Assembly (NCBI GenBank): GCA_900542015.1
Contig: UQLY01000009.1
Location: forward strand, 62,001 to 126,000
Reading direction: 5' to 3'
From: an uncultured Lachnospiraceae bacterium
Lineage (GTDB): Bacteria; Bacillota; Clostridia; Lachnospirales; Lachnospiraceae
DNA: 64,000 bases
Under the pieces are notes generated by a model. It saw only the letters and a list, made by a program, of their open reading frames with translations. It was not told the origin of the DNA and ran no database searches. Positions 58,533 through 64,000 of this stretch are shown here, piece after piece; within the stretch, counting starts at the first letter, position 1, and every line of letters starts with the position of its first letter. A program made the position numbers and the translations under genes.

Positions 58533-59336
58533 TTAAATCCTATCCTGCTTTCCCGGCGGTTTTCCCACACGCTTATCCCGCTCCCGGTCGTCATATTCCG
58601 CAGGCTTATAAATATCGTAGATTTCGTCTGTATAGACCCCCGGCTCTTTGTATACAATCAGGGGACTCTCTATGGTAATCCGCGGATTACCGCCTTTTTT
58701 TGCCTCAATCAGCACCATATTCGGCTCTTTATCCACATAAGGATGCACCAGCTTCATTCTTTTCGGCTCCAGACGGTACTTGGTCATAATGCCGAAAAGT
58801 TCCACAAGTCGGAAGGGTCTGTGTACCAGAAAAAACGTGCCTCCCGGCTTTAACAGCGCCGAAGCCTCTCTTGCCACATCTTCAAAGGTGCAGAGCACTT
58901 CATGTCTCGCTATGGTTTTTCTGTCATTTTCTCCGGTCAGTCCGTGCTTGCCGATCATATAAGGAGGATTACAGGTTACGGCATCAAAGCTTCCCTTACC
59001 GAATATTTCCGAGGCTTCTTTAATATCTCCGGTTACAATCGATATCTTTTCCTCAAGCCCGTTCAAAGCAACGCTCCGCCTCGCCATATCCGCGCTTTCC
59101 GGCTGAATCTCCAGCCCGGTCAGATGCTCCGCCCCGGTCTTAGCCTCCAGCAAAATAGGAATAATACCCGTCCCCGTGCCCAGATCCAGCACCCTGCTTT
59201 TTTCTTTGATCCTGGCAAATCCGGTCAGCAGCACCGCATCGATCCCAAAGCAAAAGGCTGCCGGATTTTGTATAATCCGATAACCTTTCCTTCCCAAATC
59301 ATCCAGCCGTTCTCCATCTTTCAGATCAATTGTCAT
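58533..59336 (-). CDS. tRNA1(Val) (adenine-37-N6)-methyltransferase family protein
   Basis: 267 residues, Rossmann-type SAM methyltransferase: SAM motif 'VLDLGTGTGIIPILL', and N6-adenine motif 'VTCNPPYM'. The start 'DDLGRKGYRIIQNPAAFCFGIDAVLL' matches the TrmN6/YfiC-like group ('YabB' in Bacillus). Overlaps the end of the RicT gene by 11 nt and is translationally coupled. Confidence 0.9.
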   Translation of the reverse strand: MTIDLKDGERLDDLGRKGYRIIQNPAAFCFGIDAVLLTGFARIKEKSRVLDLGTGTGIIPILLEAKTGAEHLTGLEIQPESADMARRSVALNGLEEKISIVTGDIKEASEIFGKGSFDAVTCNPPYMIGKHGLTGENDRKTIARHEVLCTFEDVAREASALLKPGGTFFLVHRPFRLVELFGIMTKYRLEPKRMKLVHPYVDKEPNMVLIEAKKGGNPRITIESPLIVYKEPGVYTDEIYDIYKPAEYDDRERDKRVGKPPGKQDRI

Positions 59337-60234
59337 CCAGCTTTGATTTTCCTTCCTGTTTTTCCAGCTTCTCCAATTCTTTCAGTTCCGCATCGTTGAC
59401 ATCCACTTTGTCCTTGCGGTGACGGCGTTTAAAACGAAGCTGATCCACATGGTATTCCATAATTTCCTTTTCGTCTCCGGTATCCACAACGACCTTAACA
59501 AGCTGTCTGAGGACATTGACGCTGTGTACCTCGCCCTTATATCCGTCGTCGGTAGTCACATAATCGCCCACATTGGGCAGTCTTCTGTTTAATTCCTCAT
59601 ACGTTTCCTCTTCATTTTTGAGACAGCACATCAATCTGCCGCACACACCGGAAATTTTGGTGGGATTCAACGACAGATTCTGCTCTTTCGCCATTTTGAT
59701 CGAGACCGGCGCGAACTCCGATAAAAACGTGTGGCAGCAAAGCGCTCTTCCGCAAATACCCATGCCTCCCAATATCTTCGTCTCGTCCCTGACGCCGATC
59801 TGGCGCAGCTCAATCCTTGTCTTAAAGACGGAAGCCAGATCCTTTACCAATTCCCTGAAATCAATTCTTCCGTCCGCCGTGAAATAAAATAAGATCTTAT
59901 TGTTATCAAAAGTATATTCGGTGTCGATCAGTTTCATTTCCAAATTATGCTTTTTAATCTTTTCCAGGCAGATCTGAAACGCTTCCTTCTCTTTTCTCTT
60001 ATTGTCCGCCTGCTGTTTATCGTCTCTTTCCGTCGCAATTCTAATTACCGGCTTTAGGGGCTGGTTTATTTTTTCCTCATCCAGCTCCCGGATATTGCCT
60101 ACGGCGGTTCCGTACTCAATTCCTCTTGCAGTCTCCACGATCACATGGTCTCCCTTTTTGATCTCAAACTGCAGCGGGTCAAAATAATATACCTTTCCTG
60201 CGGTGCGGAAACGGATTCCTACAATTTTTCGCAT
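59326..60234 (-). CDS. ricT: PSP1-domain protein RicT (YaaT)
   Basis: 302 residues. 'VGIRFRTAGKVYYFDPLQFEIKKGD' and the PSP1 core are followed by cysteine pairs 'GICGRALCCHTF' and 'GVCGRLMCCLKNE', which in Bacillus RicT help hold Fe-S clusters of the RicAFT complex that aids RNase Y-dependent mRNA maturation and Spo0A phosphorelay. The C-terminus is Lys/Glu-rich. Lies directly after holB, as in many Firmicutes. Confidence 0.95.
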   Translation of the reverse strand: MRKIVGIRFRTAGKVYYFDPLQFEIKKGDHVIVETARGIEYGTAVGNIRELDEEKINQPLKPVIRIATERDDKQQADNKRKEKEAFQICLEKIKKHNLEMKLIDTEYTFDNNKILFYFTADGRIDFRELVKDLASVFKTRIELRQIGVRDETKILGGMGICGRALCCHTFLSEFAPVSIKMAKEQNLSLNPTKISGVCGRLMCCLKNEEETYEELNRRLPNVGDYVTTDDGYKGEVHSVNVLRQLVKVVVDTGDEKEIMEYHVDQLRFKRRHRKDKVDVNDAELKELEKLEKQEGKSKLDDN

Positions 60235-60235
60235 T

Positions 60236-61222
60236 CTAATTCTCCTTTATGGTTAAAAGCAGAAGCTCCATGGTCAGATCAAAATTAACATTTGCCTTCA
60301 ACCTTGCCTTCGCCTTTTCAAGGGCGTCCAGAATTTCTTCAATGCCTTCATAAGCGCTCTGGTCCGCCGTCTTCTTGATATATTGGATTTCATCCCTGAA
60401 AATCAGGTGATTCACATCATTGGTCGCCTTAAACAGCAAAACGTCCCGATACCAGACGGATAAGATATCCAGATAATCGTTGATGTCAAACTTATATTCG
60501 GCGATCTTCTTAATCGCGGCTACAATTTCGTTGATTTCCATATCGCGGATATACTTTAATAAGGTTACCGCATCCGACTTGATATTGTCAAATTCCTCGC
60601 TGGAAGCAAGCGCCTTCGCCTTTCCCACATTTCCTCTGGCAAAAGCAACGCAGACGTCCGCTTTATATTCCGGAATCTTCAAATCCTTCATCAGATAATT
60701 TCTGACCAGCTCGTCTCTGACCGGTTTCATGGTCAAAAGCACGCAGCGGCTCTGAATGGTGGGCAGCAACGCATCCACATTTGTCGTCAAAAGCAGGATG
60801 ACCGCATATTCCGGCGGCTCCTCCAGCGTCTTTAACAGAGCGTTCTGCGCCTGTACGGTCATTTTCTCCGCTTCGTTTACAATATAAACCTTTCTGGGGC
60901 TGCTGTACGGCTTGATCGCAATGTCCCCGGTAATCTTACGGATATCCTCAACGCCGATCGTATTGGGTTTCTCATGGGTCACGCGGATGATATCCGGCTG
61001 GTTTCCGTTCTGTGCCTGTTTGCACGAACGGCATTCGCCGCAGGGCTCCCCCTCCTGCTTCTCACATTGCAGCGCCGCGGCAAAAACCTTTGCAATAAAT
61101 TCTTTACCTGCGCTTCTTTCCCCTTGCAGAATATATGCGTGAGATACCTTCTGCGTCTTTACGGCAGTCCGCAAATGCTCTACGATCTGCTCCTGTCCGA
61201 TTACATCCTGAAATGTTGCCAT
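60236..61222 (-). CDS. holB: DNA polymerase III delta' subunit
   Basis: 328 residues. AAA+ clamp-loader subunit: 'FQDVIGQEQIVEHLRTAV', a Walker A-like 'GERSAGKEF', zinc cysteines ('CEKQEGEPCGECRSCKQ') and 'VYIVNEAEKMTVQAQNALLKTLEEPPEY'. Opens the sliding clamp with tau and delta. Located 1 nt before ricT. Confidence 0.95.
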   Translation of the reverse strand: MATFQDVIGQEQIVEHLRTAVKTQKVSHAYILQGERSAGKEFIAKVFAAALQCEKQEGEPCGECRSCKQAQNGNQPDIIRVTHEKPNTIGVEDIRKITGDIAIKPYSSPRKVYIVNEAEKMTVQAQNALLKTLEEPPEYAVILLLTTNVDALLPTIQSRCVLLTMKPVRDELVRNYLMKDLKIPEYKADVCVAFARGNVGKAKALASSEEFDNIKSDAVTLLKYIRDMEINEIVAAIKKIAEYKFDINDYLDILSVWYRDVLLFKATNDVNHLIFRDEIQYIKKTADQSAYEGIEEILDALEKAKARLKANVNFDLTMELLLLTIKEN

Positions 61223-61290
61223 CCCGACACCCTCTTTCCGCCCATTGCCTTACGTTCTATTATAACATGATTTATTCTTTTCTAAAATAT

Positions 61291-61737
61291 CTAAGTAAAA
61301 ATATCCAATAAAAGCCCCCGGATCTCTCCGATTTTGCTTAAAATCGCCAGATGATCCTTCTCATCCTTCATCAGCTCTCTCGCCAGCTCATCCAGCGTGT
61401 CGTCCACCTGACGGATAATCCCATATACTCTGTGCCTTCCTTTTCTGTCCAAAAAATTCTCCCTGGAAAACTTGTGGCTGCGGTTTACAACCTCATTCAT
61501 AAAGTCCTTGATCAGCCCGCGGTACCGTTTCATGTCCCGCACGTCCATCTTCTTTGAAAGGCGGTCTCCCTGCCTTGTGATCTCCTCCATCATGTTCGTA
61601 AGGTAGGTCTGGAGCTCCTGCTCCTCAATGCTGCTTGCCAGTATAAACTTAAACGTACCGTCGGATACCTGTCCGGTCTCCGTCTGCTGAACCTGGGTAA
61701 CGGGCGCAGCCTGATTTACCTTCATGTCCATACGCAC
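61291..61737 (-). CDS. YaaR family (DUF327) protein
   Basis: 148 residues, mostly helical. 'LTNMMEEITRQGDRLSKKMDVRDMKRYRGLIKDFMNEV' and 'KGRHRVYGIIRQVDDTLDEL' (each part shorter than the whole helix) are typical of YaaR, encoded next to holB in Firmicutes. Function unknown. 68 nt upstream of holB, 26 nt after the Gmk-like gene. Confidence 0.9.
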   Translation of the reverse strand: MRMDMKVNQAAPVTQVQQTETGQVSDGTFKFILASSIEEQELQTYLTNMMEEITRQGDRLSKKMDVRDMKRYRGLIKDFMNEVVNRSHKFSRENFLDRKGRHRVYGIIRQVDDTLDELARELMKDEKDHLAILSKIGEIRGLLLDIFT

Positions 61738-61763
61738 ACCTCATTTCCTAAAAGAACGCTTTC

Positions 61764-62354
61764 CTACGCCTGAAAAGAAAGCATATATGCCTCGATTTCT
61801 TCCAGACAACGGTTTAAATCCTCGTTATAAAACTCTTTGTCTATTCCCGCCGCCTGTTTCTTCTCCACTCCAAAATCTTCAGCATCCGCAAGGAATCTTC
61901 TGCACATTTCCTCGTATTTGGGGCTTTCCTCGCTTCTTTCCCGGTCAAGCGCCCTCTGTAAGCGAATCCCGTCGTCCAATTCTATCATAATCGGAACCAC
62001 CCTTTGCGCCCCGAAATATGCTTTTGTTTTGACATAGGATTCTATGGTTCCGATGATCAGATAATTATTTTGTGAAAGATCAATCTGTCCGTCGTCCACC
62101 GTAAAATACTTCCACAAACCGCAGAAAGTATGATATTCCCGCAGCTCTATGATTTTTCCTTCCTCCTCAAAGGCACGCACAGTCCCGTCGTCCACAAAGT
62201 GATACTGTACGCCGTCCTTTTCTCCCGCGCGCACCGGTCTTGTGGTATACAATACGATCTTCTTCAGATGCAGCTTTTCTCTTTTCAGAAGCTCTTTGTA
62301 GATCGTATCTTTTCCTGATGAACTTTTTCCCATGAGATAAAAAATCTTACCCAT
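61764..62354 (-). CDS. Guanylate kinase-like protein
   Basis: 196 residues. P-loop 'MGKSSSGKDTIYKEL' (the usual Gmk is GPSGAGKGT), then 'LYTTRPVRAGEKDGVQYHFV', the guanylate-kinase substrate segment. It probably phosphorylates GMP or is a divergent paralogue; the altered P-loop and its position beside yaaR suggest the latter. Start MGKIFYLMG with weak ribosome site. Confidence 0.82.
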   Translation of the reverse strand: MGKIFYLMGKSSSGKDTIYKELLKREKLHLKKIVLYTTRPVRAGEKDGVQYHFVDDGTVRAFEEEGKIIELREYHTFCGLWKYFTVDDGQIDLSQNNYLIIGTIESYVKTKAYFGAQRVVPIMIELDDGIRLQRALDRERSEESPKYEEMCRRFLADAEDFGVEKKQAAGIDKEFYNEDLNRCLEEIEAYMLSFQA

Positions 62355-62390
62355 ATTTTCGCCGGGATTTTACATCCCTCTCCACTTTTC

Positions 62391-63803
62391 TCAGATTTCG
62401 ATGACGCGGATCATATTGGTCGTTCCCGCCGTTCCCAACGGCACGCCCGCCGTCAGTACAACGACGTCTCCCTTTTTCACAAGTCCCGCTTTTTCCGCTG
62501 CTCTGGACGCCTCTTCAAACAAATCATCCGCCGTTTCTTCCTTTTCAATCAGCAAGGGCATTACGCCCCAGGAGAGATTCAACTGGCGGCAGACCCTCGG
62601 ATTGACGCTGCACCCGATAATCGTACATCCCGGTTTATATCTGGAAATCATGCCTGCGGTAAAGCCTGACATGGTAACCGTGATAATCGCCGCCGCATTC
62701 AGATCCATCGCCGTCGTACAGGTCGCATGGGAAATCGCCGTCGTAATATCGGCTTTTTGATCGGAATCGTTTTTCTTCATTCTTCCGCCATAATCAATAT
62801 CCCTCTCTGCTCTTTCGGCAATTCTTGCCATTGTCATAACCGCTTCCACCGGATATTTTCCGGCTGCGCTTTCTCCCGAAAGCATAATTGCGGTAGTACC
62901 GTCATAAATTGCGTTCGCTACGTCCGCGGTTTCCGCTCTGGTGGGTCTCGGATTGCTGATCATGGACTCCAGCATCTGGGTTGCCGTAATGACATGCTTA
63001 CCCTTGGCTACGGCTTTCTTAATCATATCCTTCTGGATAACCGGCACTTCTTCCAGGGGAATTTCCACGCCCATATCGCCCCTAGCCACCATAATGCCGT
63101 CAGAAACCTCCAGAATTTCATCCAGATTTTCAATTCCCTGCATGTTTTCTATTTTTGCAATAATCTTCGCCTTACTGTTATTTTCATCCAAAATCTTACG
63201 TACCTGCAGAATATCCTCTTTTGTCCTTGCAAAAGAAGCCGCGAGAAAATCATATCCCATCTGCGCGCAGAATTTGATATCCTCGTAATCCACATCGCTG
63301 ATATAAGGCATGGACAAAACCGCGCCCGGTACGTTGATTCCCTTATGATTGGATACGGCGCCCCCATTGATCACGCGGCAGATAATATCCGTATCCGTCA
63401 TTTTCTCAATAACCATTTCAATTTTACCGTCGTCAATCAAAATTGTCATGCCCGGTTTTACATCGTTTTTCAGATTTTTATAAGTAATGGTGGCGCGCTC
63501 CTTCGTGCCCATGACCTCTTCCGTCGTCAGTGCAAAGGTCTGTCCGGCGCAAAGCTCCGCCCTTCCGTTTTCAAAATCCCGCAGACGGATTTCCGGTCCC
63601 TTTGTATCCAACAGCGTCGCAACGGGCAGCCCCAATTCATTGCTTACCTTCAGTACGCTGCTCAGTTTCTTCTTCTGCTCTTCATGCGTGCCGTGGGAAA
63701 AATTGAACCTTGCCACATTCATTCCCGCAAGCATCAATTCTCTTAATTTCTCTTCGCTCTCCGAAGCCGGTCCGATGGTACAAATAATTTTTGTCTTTCT
63801 CAT
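62391..63803 (-). CDS. pyk: Pyruvate kinase
   Basis: 470 residues. 'RKTKIICTIGPASESEEKL', 'MNVARFNFSHGTHEE', 'DTKGPEIRL', the active-site region 'IIAKIENMQGIENLDEIL', 'VARGDMGVEIPLEEV' and 'MLSGESAAGKYPVEAV' are all conserved. Makes pyruvate and ATP from phosphoenolpyruvate and ADP. No C-terminal phosphotransferase-like extension, so this is the short form. Confidence 0.97.
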   Translation of the reverse strand: MRKTKIICTIGPASESEEKLRELMLAGMNVARFNFSHGTHEEQKKKLSSVLKVSNELGLPVATLLDTKGPEIRLRDFENGRAELCAGQTFALTTEEVMGTKERATITYKNLKNDVKPGMTILIDDGKIEMVIEKMTDTDIICRVINGGAVSNHKGINVPGAVLSMPYISDVDYEDIKFCAQMGYDFLAASFARTKEDILQVRKILDENNSKAKIIAKIENMQGIENLDEILEVSDGIMVARGDMGVEIPLEEVPVIQKDMIKKAVAKGKHVITATQMLESMISNPRPTRAETADVANAIYDGTTAIMLSGESAAGKYPVEAVMTMARIAERAERDIDYGGRMKKNDSDQKADITTAISHATCTTAMDLNAAAIITVTMSGFTAGMISRYKPGCTIIGCSVNPRVCRQLNLSWGVMPLLIEKEETADDLFEEASRAAEKAGLVKKGDVVVLTAGVPLGTAGTTNMIRVIEI

Positions 63804-63829
63804 GTCTTTCCCTTTCTGTCTCTTGTTTT

Positions 63830-63841
63830 ACTGATATCAGT
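63830..63841. promoter_or_regulatory. Perfect 12-bp palindrome in the pyk leader
   Basis: ACTGATATCAGT lies 27 nt before the pyk start and downstream of a weak promoter pair on the minus strand (TTGTAA, 17 nt, AATAAT, about 63854-63882). It could be an operator; no regulator can be named. Confidence 0.35.
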
Positions 63842-63887
63842 TATGAATATAACTATTATTTGCATTATTTATGTTTTTTACAAATAT

Positions 63888-64000
63888 TTACAGCCTTTCC
63901 AATATTTCAATTTTCATATTTCGTCCGCCGTCCTTCAACCCCTGCACGGTCAATCCCATTCCCGCCGCCCGCTTTAAATACGCCGGCAATCCTTTCGGAA
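63888..64000 (-). CDS. 3' end of an unidentified gene cut by the window edge
   Basis: An open frame runs from the window edge to a TAA at 63888-63890 on the minus strand. The visible 37 residues include 'GLPAYLKRAAGMGLTVQGL' and end 'MKIEILERL'. Codon use is like the neighbours. Gene identity cannot be told from this fragment. Confidence 0.6.
   Translation of the reverse strand, partial: PKGLPAYLKRAAGMGLTVQGLKDGGRNMKIEILERL

Noticed and set aside
62727..63746. A 339-codon open frame opposite pyruvate kinase.
   Set aside because: Antisense shadow; the minus-strand protein is an unmistakable pyruvate kinase.

Overview
The window looks like the chromosome of a Gram-positive, spore-forming anaerobe of the Lachnospiraceae/Clostridia type. 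Reasons: acpP-fabD-fabG-fabF-fabZ-fabH gene order, the pyk / Gmk-like / YaaR / holB / RicT / TrmN6 / RsmI housekeeping run, sporulation genes spmA and spmB, strong AGGAGG ribosome sites, and many YesM/YesN-type, AraC and LacI sugar regulators. There are no rRNA or tRNA genes, CRISPR arrays, phage genes or intact insertion sequences. Most genes are on the minus strand.

Layout. 1-3.9 kb: a minus-strand operon GNAT - HD-GYP - DUF624 - GGDEF, with making and breaking of cyclic-di-GMP encoded together. 3.9-4.2 kb: a dense repeat/hairpin element. 4.2-16.5 kb: mixed housekeeping and accessory genes: D-lactate dehydrogenase, a secreted DUF1002 protein, a lipase-like hydrolase, metG, a DUF885 peptidase, AraC/GyrI regulator, transglutaminase-like protein, a FabT-like MarR regulator, nucleoid-associated protein, AEC transporter and a membrane-anchored Mrr-type nuclease. 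16.5-28.4 kb: a catabolic island that I read as a C-glycoside (or 3-keto-glycoside) degradation locus: a TIM-barrel protein next to a DUF6379 protein (the two subunits of C-glycoside deglycosidase), a Gfo/Idh/MocA oxidoreductase, two more TIM-barrel isomerases, a VOC protein, a CocE-type hydrolase, a ribose-type ABC importer and a divergent LacI regulator with two identical 12-bp palindromic operators. 28.4-38 kb: spmB, then a second ribose-type ABC importer with two permeases, an SIS isomerase and a YesM/YesN two-component system. 38-41 kb: a BlaR1-like M56 sensor peptidase and BlaI-like repressor. 41-43.3 kb: an uncharacterised DNA-repair pair (radical SAM TIGR03916 + TIGR03915) with a LexA box inside its promoter. 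43.5-49 kb: a GPH transporter - GH5 - GH43 glycan operon plus AraC regulator. 49-52.4 kb: spmA, a DHH phosphoesterase, a flavodoxin/ferredoxin fusion and a TetR regulator. 52.4-52.8 kb: a G-tract promoter region and a 192-bp highly folded inverted-repeat element. 52.8-57.6 kb: fatty acid synthesis operon. 57.7-64 kb: the housekeeping run, ending in a gene cut by the window edge.

The regulatory sites tie parts together. Two TTTGA-N3-TCAAA palindromes sit in front of acpP and fabD, and match the site type bound by FabT; a FabT-like MarR protein is encoded 44 kb away. The YesN-type regulator lies beside direct repeats spaced 21 bp in front of its ABC operon. Both ABC operons carry a strong hairpin just after the binding-protein gene, which probably keeps binding-protein mRNA in excess. 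The most interesting candidates are the C-glycoside locus, the SOS-controlled (possibly leaderless) repair pair, the FabT-type circuit and the two structured non-coding elements.
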